Shown piece by piece: positions 46,901-54,199 of a stretch of 61,150 nucleotides of DNA. The stretch spans positions 1-61,150 of the forward strand of contig SHBV01000013.1 of assembly GCA_004211885.1 (NCBI GenBank), in the 5' to 3' direction. The position numbers and the translations under genes are program-made. This stretch comes from Verrucomicrobiaceae bacterium (lineage in GTDB: Bacteria; Verrucomicrobiota; Verrucomicrobiia; Verrucomicrobiales; DEV007). Position 1 is the stretch's first letter, and each line of letters starts with the position of its first letter. Below the pieces are notes generated by a model. It saw only the letters and a program-made list of their open reading frames with translations, searched no databases and was not told where the DNA came from.

Positions 46901-49900
46901 AAGAACCGTATTGTCCGGTCCGCCAACCTTTAATTCAACAGTTGCCACATTTGACATCTTGCCATTCGCTAAGGACTGATAGGTAAAATATTCTTTACCC
47001 GCGAATGTCTCGATCGGCGTGTATTCAAAAGAACCGTCCTCATTTAAAACTAAATTTCCCTCTCCGGAATAATTCACTAAAACTGCCTGAGCAGGATTTC
47101 CTTCAGCATCCTGATCATTGGCAAGCACACCATCCTCTGCCAACACGTTGACTGATTGGCCGATCAGAACAAAATACTCATCGTCCTTTGCGATTGGAGC
47201 ATCGTCTACTTGGATTACATATATCTGAGTCTGCACAGGAGAAGATTCCTGATAACCATCACTTACAGAATAGGTAAAAAGATCAAGGCCACTAAAATCA
47301 GCATCAGGAGTATAAGTGAAGCTACCATCGGGCAATAGAGACAAGGACCCGTGAGAAGTACTCTGGATCAAATTAGCGGATATAGCATCTCCCTCAAGGT
47401 CAGAACTTCTCGCAAGGACACCAAATTCAGCGACCCTAGAAAGTACTCCGTCCTCATAAACCACATAACGGTTCACTTTAGCCACTGGCGAAGCATTAAT
47501 ATCAATAGTAACTGTTGCCGGACTAGAGGAGATTTCTCCATCAGTGACACGATAAGTGAAACTGACCTGACCTGAAAATTCAGGAATAGGAACATAAGTG
47601 AAATTACCATTACCTTCAAAATTAATAGTTCCTGATTCTGGTTCAGTTAAGATTTCACTCTCAAGAGTGTCTCCGTCCGGATCAATATCATTAGTGAGCA
47701 ATCCTTGAACATTAAGTCCCAACTCAGTTCCCGGAGCCGTCAAGTAATAGTCATCATTAGCTGTCGGCGCATCATTAACTTGAATGACATTGATAACAAC
47801 AACTGCAGGAGGAGCTTGTCCGAATGCATCAGCGACATGATATGTGAATTGATCTTTCCCATAATAATTCTCATCCGGAGAATAGGTAAAACTTCCGTCA
47901 TTAGATAATTCAACAGTGCCGTTCTCAGGCAACGACGCAATAACTGCCGTGATCTCTACCCCATCAGGATCATAATCATTTTCTAGAACACCTGAACCCA
48001 CATCAACAATTAAAGGCGTGTCCTCATTTGCCTCATATTCCTCACCCTCGACAATCGGAAGGTCATTCGGGCCAGGTTCTACAGTAATGAATACCTTCCC
48101 CGAATCCTCAAATTCACCATCGGTAACTTTATACTCAAAACTATCACTCCCTTCAAAGTTAACGTTAGGAATGTAAGTAAAACTTCCATCACTCTGCAAT
48201 TGCAACTTACCATTATCAGGAGGGCTCAGGAGACTCACCTGTAAAGAATCTGTATCCACATCAATATCATTTCCTAAAATGGCAGAAGCTCGAGAAAGGG
48301 TTCCAGCCAGACGCAAATCAAAACCAAGATCAGAACTAGTGCTACTGTTCTGATGAACTTCCACTGCTATCAGATTTTCTCCCGGAACAAGAACAGATGC
48401 ATCTACAGGAAATTCAAAGTAATTATTTTCATCATCCCCACCAGCAAAATCAGGCGCAAAATCTTGGAAGCTGGCTCCATTCTCCAAATTCGATCTGACC
48501 ACTTCGGTGCCGTTAATATAGACTGCAGCACCATCATCTCTGAGAAGACCAATCAAAAGTTCTTCAAATCGCTGAGTTTCTTCAACCTCAAAAATGTGCC
48601 GAAAATAGGTCGTTGCGTACTTATCGTTATCATCATCCCCAAAACTAATTAGGGTCGACTCGTTATCATCTCCATAACCAAATTTTCCGGTGCCGCTTTC
48701 CCAGTCACTATCATCATAATCTTCATCAATCCAATCGAAGCCCTGATCACTACCATCGTCGAGATAAAGCCAGACCGAACCTTGGGAAATTAGATTAGAC
48801 TGGGCAGATTGATATGATCGTACCTCAAAATTATCGATTGCCCAGGACTCATCATCTCCTCCTTCCCAATTCGCTCCACTAGCATAAATCTCAATAGTTA
48901 CGCTATCACGGGTATGAGATATATTACTGAGACTTGGCTCTTTCCGAAGATCATAGGCAGAATCAAGGGACTGAGGACCAGAAGAAAAACCAAGGTCAAT
49001 GGATCGAGCAAGTTCAACTCCTTGAGGAGCAATATAACTTTGTTCTCCATCAGCCTGTAGATTATTAAAGGTATGTGAAAAAACTGGCTCTCCATCGACC
49101 GTAACCGAAAAGAAATCACCGCCTCCCGTATTTCCATCCCAGGAATCAATGATAGCCAGTACAAAACCTATTGAGAGCCGATCGTGAGGAGGAAGATCAT
49201 TGATCGTAATCGTAGTAGCATCGGCCGGATTACCTGAAGTTAAGTTACGAAGGAAGCTCCCCTCAAATCCATTAATGGAAGCAAATTCACCAACCGGTTC
49301 AATTTCAACGTTGCCGGTGAATGTAAAATTAACGTCAGTGTCAAAATTCTCAGAAAGAACTAATTCTGGTAAACTGATACCGGACTGAGAAACGATTAAT
49401 GAATTATTTTCAATGACTGAGTATGTATCATCAACGACTTCTGGAGGATCGTTGACTGAAATAACGTCAATCTCAACGTTTCCTGGGACAGAAGAACCTT
49501 CACCATCCAAAGCTACGTAAGTAAAACGGTCAATGCCCTCAAAGTTAAGGTTAGGAGTATATTCAAAGCTACCATTCAAATTAATTTCGACAGTCCCATT
49601 AGAGGGGGCACTTCCAACTGCAAAAGTAAGCTCTTGATTTTCCACATCAGAGCTATCCAAACCAAGTCCAGAATCAATGCTGACCAGAAGGAGCTCATCT
49701 TCGATAACAGCAAAGGATCGGTCTTGAATAACTGGTAGGTCATTGACAGAAATAACTTCTAAAATTACAGTACCAACAGGTGAGACGCCTGAATCATCAG
49801 TGACTGTATAAGTGAACTGATCAACACCAAAAAAATCTTCCTCAGGAACATAGGTAAAACTTCCATCAACATTCATCTCAACCGTTCCATGTGATGGATT

Positions 49901-51241
49901 GGATGCAATCTTGGCAGTGACTGGACCTTCACTTATCTCATCATTTTCAAGGACTCCCGCACTAGAACCAGCTCCCACATATTCGATAAGAATATCATCA
50001 AACCAAACATCCGTCAGCTCGTTACCTGAATTAGCGTTATTATTATAAACACCAAAATCAATATTATGTTCTCCTGATGATAAGGAAACTTCAGTAGAAA
50101 ACGTTCTCCACCCAGTATCCGATTGTCCTTCTCCACTCAACCTATCAACCTCATTTCCCTCGTCACCGATTAAGTTTCCATCAACAGCAAAAACAACAGC
50201 CCCATACTCATTCTCTTCGTAGTTTTCAGATACGACGAGCCTATATCTAAAACTGATCTTTATCTCAGTATCAATGGCCATTGAAAGAGTCTGCCTCCAA
50301 GCACCTGAAGATGTGACTGGGCCAAAGAACCATCCTCCACCAACACGCACGTGAGCAGCATTGGTATTTTCAAAGCCTGCACCATTTTCAATATCACCTG
50401 TTGCGTTGTTAGGCGCAGAAGTAGCAAATGGTTCAGGAAATGCATCATCAATGTAAGAAAAAGAGCCTGCTCCTCCCAGATTAGCAGCTGGAGTAATATT
50501 TAAATCGAGTCCAATGTCACTGCTCTCGACGCCAGCCTGATGCAACTCAACAGCTATGCTATTATTGCCCTCAAAAAGTAAACCCTCTAAATCGATGACT
50601 GCGTTCGAATAACTGCCTTCATTATTTACTCCAGCATCAGCAGGGGTCTGCGTGGTGATTTGTCCGGCCGGGATTGCTGCTGACCGAAATACCTCAGTCC
50701 CATTAATATAAACTATAATTCCATCATCAGCCAAATATCTGAGATCCCAATCTGTGCCTTGAGCCTCGGAATCATCCAGAGTAAAACTGTTTCTGAAGAG
50801 ATAAGTAGTTATGAGGTTTTCCCCGTTCGCTGCCTCATCGATTCCAAAGAGCTCATCATTCAGACCGGGAAAAGCATCAATTGTACCTGACTGAATAGGC
50901 AATGGAGCCACGAACCATGGTCCCACATTAGAAGAATCAATATCAAATTCCGGATCAAGCCACTCTCTGCCGGAAGCATCGGTCGGATAATCTTCTGCAT
51001 CTCCATTCTGATTTTCTATACGGTCTAGAATGGCCCAGTCATCTTCTATGAATCCAGAAACAATCTCTGAATCAAAATTCAGCTCAACTAGTGGCCCCGA
51101 ACCCGTCTTCAGTATGGAGTCCTCCAATAACTGATAAGTGTCATTGACCGGTTCCGATTCTGCAATGCCAGATTCTGTTAAACAAATAACAGTTAAAAAT
51201 ATAAAGAAAGGACCGCAGAAATAAAAGAGTTTGGAATCCAT
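40940..51241 (-). CDS. Giant secreted multi-domain protein: cadherin-like repeats, lamin-tail domains, CotH kinase, beta-helix
   Basis: A 3433-residue exported protein; signal peptide about 1-28 (TESGIAESE). Order, positions approximate: head of a tandem-95-type cadherin-like repeat (31-49), interrupted by an approximately 375-residue insert of two beta-sandwich domains; its remainder and a second repeat (426-600); a third repeat head (601-624) interrupted by a similar insert (625-980); further repeats to 1440 (GSFTYTPDADFSGLDLFTY type); lamin-tail domain 1 (1443-1613); Ig-like (1620-1730); CotH kinase (1746-2117, SRETNLSNGTDDDYKLYKG, PHDFDTIFG); a third PA14-like jelly roll (2177-2334); parallel beta-helix (2390-2695); lamin-tail domains 2-4 (from 2862, 3008 and 3155); Asp-rich DPDKDGISN near 3327; a C-terminal beta module. 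It probably acts as a calcium-dependent surface adhesin or matrix protein. Confidence 0.93.
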   Translation of the reverse strand: MDSKLFYFCGPFFIFLTVICLTESGIAESEPVNDTYQLLEDSILKTGSGPLVELNFDSEIVSGFIEDDWAILDRIENQNGDAEDYPTDASGREWLDPEFDIDSSNVGPWFVAPLPIQSGTIDAFPGLNDELFGIDEAANGENLITTYLFRNSFTLDDSEAQGTDWDLRYLADDGIIVYINGTEVFRSAAIPAGQITTQTPADAGVNNEGSYSNAVIDLEGLLFEGNNSIAVELHQAGVESSDIGLDLNITPAANLGGAGSFSYIDDAFPEPFATSAPNNATGDIENGAGFENTNAAHVRVGGGWFFGPVTSSGAWRQTLSMAIDTEIKISFRYRLVVSENYEENEYGAVVFAVDGNLIGDEGNEVDRLSGEGQSDTGWRTFSTEVSLSSGEHNIDFGVYNNNANSGNELTDVWFDDILIEYVGAGSSAGVLENDEISEGPVTAKIASNPSHGTVEMNVDGSFTYVPEEDFFGVDQFTYTVTDDSGVSPVGTVILEVISVNDLPVIQDRSFAVIEDELLLVSIDSGLGLDSSDVENQELTFAVGSAPSNGTVEINLNGSFEYTPNLNFEGIDRFTYVALDGEGSSVPGNVEIDVISVNDPPEVVDDTYSVIENNSLIVSQSGISLPELVLSENFDTDVNFTFTGNVEIEPVGEFASINGFEGSFLRNLTSGNPADATTITINDLPPHDRLSIGFVLAIIDSWDGNTGGGDFFSVTVDGEPVFSHTFNNLQADGEQSYIAPQGVELARSIDLGFSSGPQSLDSAYDLRKEPSLSNISHTRDSVTIEIYASGANWEGGDDESWAIDNFEVRSYQSAQSNLISQGSVWLYLDDGSDQGFDWIDEDYDDSDWESGTGKFGYGDDNESTLISFGDDDNDKYATTYFRHIFEVEETQRFEELLIGLLRDDGAAVYINGTEVVRSNLENGASFQDFAPDFAGGDDENNYFEFPVDASVLVPGENLIAVEVHQNSSTSSDLGFDLRLAGTLSRASAILGNDIDVDTDSLQVSLLSPPDNGKLQLQSDGSFTYIPNVNFEGSDSFEYKVTDGEFEDSGKVFITVEPGPNDLPIVEGEEYEANEDTPLIVDVGSGVLENDYDPDGVEITAVIASLPENGTVELSNDGSFTYSPDENYYGKDQFTYHVADAFGQAPPAVVVINVIQVNDAPTANDDYYLTAPGTELGLNVQGLLTNDIDPDGDTLESEILTEPESGTINFEGNGNFTYVPIPEFSGQVSFTYRVTDGEISSSPATVTIDINASPVAKVNRYVVYEDGVLSRVAEFGVLARSSDLEGDAISANLIQSTSHGSLSLLPDGSFTYTPDADFSGLDLFTYSVSDGYQESSPVQTQIYVIQVDDAPIAKDDEYFVLIGQSVNVLAEDGVLANDQDAEGNPAQAVLVNYSGEGNLVLNEDGSFEYTPIETFAGKEYFTYQSLANGKMSNVATVELKVGGPDNTVLITEIMYHPASGNPAEEYIEIHNIGSGPVPLQGWRISNGVGYEFPAINILPGEYLVVAADPQIFSDTWDQEVKVIGPWSGQLSDRGERIRIKDALGEEVDDVTYSDQGDWASRRAEDDDQVLNGESGWKWTSGADGGGESLELINLDISNKHGQNWSPSQSPTPGKQNSVFSTDAAPLILNVKHSPPIPRSEDTVTISANIKDNESENIRAILNWRISALDPDEFLQVEMNDDGKNGDEESGDDTFTAQVPAQDDGTIIEFYIKSYDGKSERNWPESSGEEGQQQANALFQFDDESYDGNQPIYRLVMTVREERDFRFRNFNSGSDAQKNLTLIAKQGQDYDIRYQCGLRVRGAGSRTRNPRNNRLNIPRDNPWNGVTKINLNSQFIYLQFLGSRLASLSGIEAADAKPVQLRYNGVNRANDNDNNRRYGSYLHIEAIDGDWADIHYPLDSAGNLYSKGRPDVKWDIRSTDDGLADKGAYIRDGWSKSSNESIDDWEDLHQFMITMNSASDSGYLERISAEVDVKQWSRWFAFMTIILSRETNLSNGTDDDYKLYKGVKDSRIKLVPHDFDTIFGLGDTDTDADDSIFPATTNFAGQTMPQLNAFFNDPVILRQYYSDLKDLLNTVFEKSRFDALVSDSLDWLPSDSDVSDDVISFMDERRAYIINQIPNEFTVSSSLPSSDGFSRTEEAGITGLGGSFDPSKIAEIKVNDMSVPLNIRNGTWDGDQAESEVIFSAGSEWSYLDDGSDQGVLWREQDFDDSSWAVGEGEFGYGDRGEDTVVSYGEDDENKHITTYFRKDFEVTDVTTFSSLNLRLVYDDGAAVYLNGVEIVRQNLEPGALYTALATDTVPNAGFESYNVPAGALKSGSNTIAVEIHQRSPSSRDISFNAELLGLGAVPLMVPGINQVKIESFDADGSIIDSSQVNIWYDDGSITGVSSIDKDTIWTLEGGPYLINEDLEIPIDVTLQIDPGVTVYFAEGKRMTVKGRLVAEGNEKMPIAFTNEPGSDGGWDGIYFESTKEESRMTHILQDGADSGDQSISISESRVYLEHVEWAGTDKTILELSNPQIDVVRCDFPSTSGQEVINGMGLGDEGYFNLKENLFQASSGYNDIINFSGGRRPGSIIYVVDNIFLGSTDDCLDLDGLDAHIEGNHFFNVHKDDPGRSSSANAIAADNDAHLTVARNLFYDVDHAILLKNGSDAVFENNTVVDAVIAAISFDEPSVGEVVPGDSISIKGNIFYDNGTLFAYQFSSEDGEEDPRIEADMNLLPEEFRELGTGNISGDPMFIDQSNSDFSISRGSPAAGKGINGSDMGYDVSAGAIITGEPLSLTRKKEATLSVHVPGISGIEGESIFNSEYRWRVDGKEWSDPASVSEPIQLSELSDGTHYVEVLGKDSAGNWQIEPTRSLSWTVDANLSRILISEVLADNGDVFNHEETFPDYIELWNDSDSPRFVSGMVISESEDISDGWKIPTGTVIPPGEFLVIYANEPDGTSGLHTGFALDRDGDSLYLFESIENGGKLVDNVLFGSQLRGRSISRTGPDQQFALTLPTPGAKNGGPLPLRDQKYLVINEWLASSGVVFDNDFIEIYNSSNFPVSIGGMTITDDPNNIPDLYRVSDLSFIDSLGYVKFIADSDSDQGPPHLNFGLSKLHDQIGLFDDGGNEIDRIGFVNAEDDVSIGRSVEGERLLTSFVLPTPGYSNDTDLAEEILIIDGLRVTEIMYNPVSGPEGEYIKLQNVGEVTLRLNDVRFEEGVRFAFPDSLLEPGQSAYVVSDIETFTSERGDELNVLGEYEGKLDNGGERLRLEIDSISAGILDFEYEDEWYPETDGTGASLVVIDDSVSPLDWGLKDNWSASIVAPSGSYLEWVESSFGQEFTGQTSKNDDPDKDGISNLLEFVFALDPTKSDPEFSMPKLSREAGGLLLTYTVTKFLDGIEIKVQLSDDLIEWTDAEESVSVEMIAEDETIRTYEAKLDNVIVGGVLKRFMRLSVE

Positions 51242-51334
51242 ATTAGTGATTTGAGAGGTATAAAAAACGAACGTTAGATTGCAACTAAATCGTCACAAAT
51301 TCAACGTTATACGTAAATCTACATAATGAACCAC

Positions 51335-52360
51335 TCATGAACGAGACTTGATCTGATTTATTGCCCATCTAGCATGCTCACTGACTAATTGATTTTCCCT
51401 CTCAATAGTTCTCTCAAGGCATGGAATATCACAAATATTTCCTATATTTCCTAAAGCAATACATACATTCCTAAGAAAACGATCCCGACCAATACGTTTC
51501 ACAGGTGAACGGCTAAATAAGGAACGAAAATTCTCTTCACTGAGTGTCAAAAATTCGTTTAGAGCCATATCAATGTACTCCCTAGCAGCAAATTTGGCCT
51601 CGGTAGAGGCCTTAGCAAAACGATTCCATGGACAAACTTCAAGACAATCATCACAACCAAAAATTCGGTCTCCTATCGCTTCTCTAAATTCTTGAGGAAT
51701 GGAACCTTTATGCTCTATCGTAAAATAAGAAATGCACCGACGAGCATCCAAGTGATGCGGAGAAGTGATAGCTTGGGTCGGACAGCAGTCGATGCATTGC
51801 GTACATTTCCCACATCGGTCAGGGATCGGATCATCAGGTTTCAGGTTTAGCGTTGTGACCAGTTCTGCCAAAAAAAACCAAGTGCCTAGACTCGGATGAA
51901 TCTGCACAGTACTTTTACCATTCCAACCAAGACCCGAATCAGTTGCAAAATCACGTTCAAGTATCGGACCATAATCAACATAAAATTTCTGCTTGCCACC
52001 AAACTCCTCGAGAGCTCCTGCAAATGCTTTAAGTTTCTTGTCAACGACAAGGTGGTAATCTTCTCCCCAAGCATACTTGGCAAAGCGGCCAAGATTATCC
52101 TTGGGCTGAGGCTCAGATCTGGAAGGATAGTAATTAATAGCTAAGACGATTACGGTTCTCGCCTCCTCGAGCAAAAGGCGCGGATCCTTTCTTCTTTCCG
52201 GTGATCGTTCCATCCATTCCATATCACCATTCTGCCCATCATCAAGCCATGCCTGAAATCGATCCGCATGGGAAGCTTCCTTGGCCACAGAAAATCTACA
52301 CTCATCAAAACCAAGATCTGTGGCAATCGATCTGACTTTGTTCTCTAGCTCCAATGCCAT
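51335..52360 (-). CDS. queG: Epoxyqueuosine reductase QueG
   Basis: A 341-residue cobalamin and [4Fe-4S] enzyme that reduces epoxyqueuosine to queuosine in tRNA, the last step of the queuosine pathway. Features are GFDECRFSVAKEA at the N-terminus, the cobalamin-side YYPS...GRFAKYAWGEDYH segment, GWNGKSTVQIHP, the two ferredoxin-type clusters CGKCTQCIDCCPTQAI (near 181-196) and CDDCLEVCPWNRF (near 235-247), and the HEAT-like C-terminal VCIALGNIGN. Length and motifs are full. It ends downstream of aroK, whose gene is transcribed in the same direction. Confidence 0.96.
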   Translation of the reverse strand: MALELENKVRSIATDLGFDECRFSVAKEASHADRFQAWLDDGQNGDMEWMERSPERRKDPRLLLEEARTVIVLAINYYPSRSEPQPKDNLGRFAKYAWGEDYHLVVDKKLKAFAGALEEFGGKQKFYVDYGPILERDFATDSGLGWNGKSTVQIHPSLGTWFFLAELVTTLNLKPDDPIPDRCGKCTQCIDCCPTQAITSPHHLDARRCISYFTIEHKGSIPQEFREAIGDRIFGCDDCLEVCPWNRFAKASTEAKFAAREYIDMALNEFLTLSEENFRSLFSRSPVKRIGRDRFLRNVCIALGNIGNICDIPCLERTIERENQLVSEHARWAINQIKSRS

Positions 52361-52369
52361 GACTTACGA

Positions 52370-52888
52370 TTACTTTGAGAACCATACTCTTGCCGTTTCA
52401 GCAATCCCGTATGAAATTTCATCGACGGACAAATCATCAGTCTGGATTCGCTCATCAGAACACCTTTCATAAAGCGGCTCACGTTCGCTGAGAAGATCTA
52501 AAATTTTCTTCCTAGGATTTTCAGTCTTAAGCAGAGGCCGGTCACGATTACCTGAAACTCTATCCAGAATGGAATCGACCCCAGCATCTAACCAAAAAAC
52601 AATACCAATGGATGTTAACTTCTTTATATTTTCTTCCCGAGTGACAATGCCTCCACCAGTCGAAATTACTGAGCGTTCAGTACTACCAATGAGATTAGCT
52701 AGAATTATAGACTCCATTTCACGAAAAGATTCTTCCCCATCAGTGGCAAATATTTCATTTATAGACCTTGATTGGCTCTGTTCAATCATCTTATCAGTAT
52801 CCAAAACATCAAATCCCAAACTCTTAGCTAACCCGTTAGCTATGGTTGATTTACCAACACCCATGAATCCAATAAGGATTACATTCAT
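52370..52888 (-). CDS. aroK: Shikimate kinase
   Basis: An NMP-kinase-type enzyme phosphorylating shikimate at O3. From the ATG at 52888 the product is 172 residues with Walker A GFMGVGKST (8-16), the shikimate site DTDKMIEQ, ESFREME (the FR.xE motif), STGGGIV, and the lid segment RDRPLL. The frame is open further back to an ATG at 52924 (12 more codons), which I rejected because MNVILIGFMG is the conserved start. It precedes queG by 9 bases on the same strand and the two are probably co-transcribed. aroC elsewhere supplies the later step. Confidence 0.96.
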   Translation of the reverse strand: MNVILIGFMGVGKSTIANGLAKSLGFDVLDTDKMIEQSQSRSINEIFATDGEESFREMESIILANLIGSTERSVISTGGGIVTREENIKKLTSIGIVFWLDAGVDSILDRVSGNRDRPLLKTENPRKKILDLLSEREPLYERCSDERIQTDDLSVDEISYGIAETARVWFSK

Positions 52889-53016
52889 AGGTGTTTGTCG
52901 AGTCGTTCCTTTCATCAAGAACACTTTACGACTTCATTACAAAGGTGCAACGAAAGCCATGCAGGTGTAATATTGACGTACTCCCTTGATTCGGGAAGTT
53001 ATACCATCACGAGTAA

Positions 53017-54048
53017 ATGGAAACCGTAACACTAAGTGCCGGAACGCCCGAAGAAACCAGAGATGCTGTCACCGAAGCAATAAACCTGCTCAACAAAGGC
53101 TCAATGGTGGCTCTGCCAACAGAAACAGTCTATGGACTAGCGGCTAATGCATTAAACGCTAAGGCCTGTACTGCCATTTTTGAAGCGAAGGAAAGACCCA
53201 GCTTTGACCCTCTGATCGTGCATGTTTCTGACAAAAAAATGCTAGACTCAATTGTCAATATCCCGCCAGATATAGAAGAAACGGTGAACGTTTTGATCCA
53301 AGAATTCTGGCCAGGGCCCCTGACTATAATACTACCAAAAAAAAATATTATTCCAGACATTGTAACAGCTGGTCTACAGACAGTGGCAGTACGAAGGAGC
53401 AAGAACCCAGTTTTCTCTGACATTATCAAAGGGCTAGAAAAGCCAATCGCTGCACCAAGTGCAAATATTTTTGGAAGCATGTCTCCCACCTCAGCCAGTG
53501 CAGTCAATACAGAACTATCAAATAGGATCCCACTCATCATCGATGGAGGTGCATGTTCCGATGGTGTTGAATCGACCATTATTAGGATAGAATCCACTCA
53601 AAGATCAAAACCCAATATTCATCTTTTGCGTCCGGGCCCAGTGACTGTAGAAATGCTGAAAAAATTTGGAAAAGTTCTTAGAGGACAAGATTCTCAAAGT
53701 GAAAATGAAAGGCCAAATTCACCTGGACAACTAGATTCACATTACTCTCCAAGAACACCACTCAGAATCGTCAACCGTCCTGAAGATTTCAAAGCTGATC
53801 CATCCAAAACTTATGCACTTTTAAGCTACAGGGGGCAAAAGAAGGACGGGTACTTGGACATCCATGATTGGAAAGAAATTAAAATTCTTAGTCCCGGATC
53901 AGGAAAATTACCCGAAGCAGCTGTGAGATTCTTTTTTTCATTAAGAAAATTGGACGAAAGTGGAGCCGATGAAATTATTGCGGAGCCGATCCCCGAAAGG
54001 GGAATCGGCCTAGCCATTCTGGATCGGTTACAAAGGGCTGCTTTGTAA
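53017..54048 (+). CDS. Threonylcarbamoyl-AMP synthase, Sua5 type (two domains)
   Basis: A 343-residue enzyme that makes the threonylcarbamoyl-AMP precursor of t6A37 in tRNAs. The YrdC core has KGSMVALPTETVYGLAANA, KERPSFDPLIVHV, FWPGPLTIIL, VAVRRSKNPV and PIAAPSANIFGSMSPTSA. The extra Sua5 C-terminal domain extends from about 230 to the end, following a SPGQLDSHYSPRTPLRI linker. This distinguishes it from the approximately 190-residue TsaC. The gene is transcribed divergently from aroK with 92-128 bases between starts. Confidence 0.94.
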   Translation: METVTLSAGTPEETRDAVTEAINLLNKGSMVALPTETVYGLAANALNAKACTAIFEAKERPSFDPLIVHVSDKKMLDSIVNIPPDIEETVNVLIQEFWPGPLTIILPKKNIIPDIVTAGLQTVAVRRSKNPVFSDIIKGLEKPIAAPSANIFGSMSPTSASAVNTELSNRIPLIIDGGACSDGVESTIIRIESTQRSKPNIHLLRPGPVTVEMLKKFGKVLRGQDSQSENERPNSPGQLDSHYSPRTPLRIVNRPEDFKADPSKTYALLSYRGQKKDGYLDIHDWKEIKILSPGSGKLPEAAVRFFFSLRKLDESGADEIIAEPIPERGIGLAILDRLQRAAL

Positions 54049-54199
54049 TAGAAACTCATCTAAATTGGCTTAATAATAGTCATTCATTTGAAAGCAATGC
54101 TAATATGATTACGTAGTACATCTATTCATTCTTTTGCTCGCGCACATACGCCTATAAACACAATCCTCAATTCATCATACTTTAAAATCTCGACCATCA

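Noticed and set aside
44240..50800. Repeated DNA segments in the giant gene as possible CRISPR or mobile repeats
   Set aside because: The similarity is at protein level (jelly-roll and cadherin-like copies), with diverged nucleotides and no regular spacing.
40940..51241. Giant protein as a type I secreted RTX adhesin
   Set aside because: It has a classical N-terminal signal peptide and no GGxGxDxxx nonapeptide repeats or adjacent type I secretion genes.
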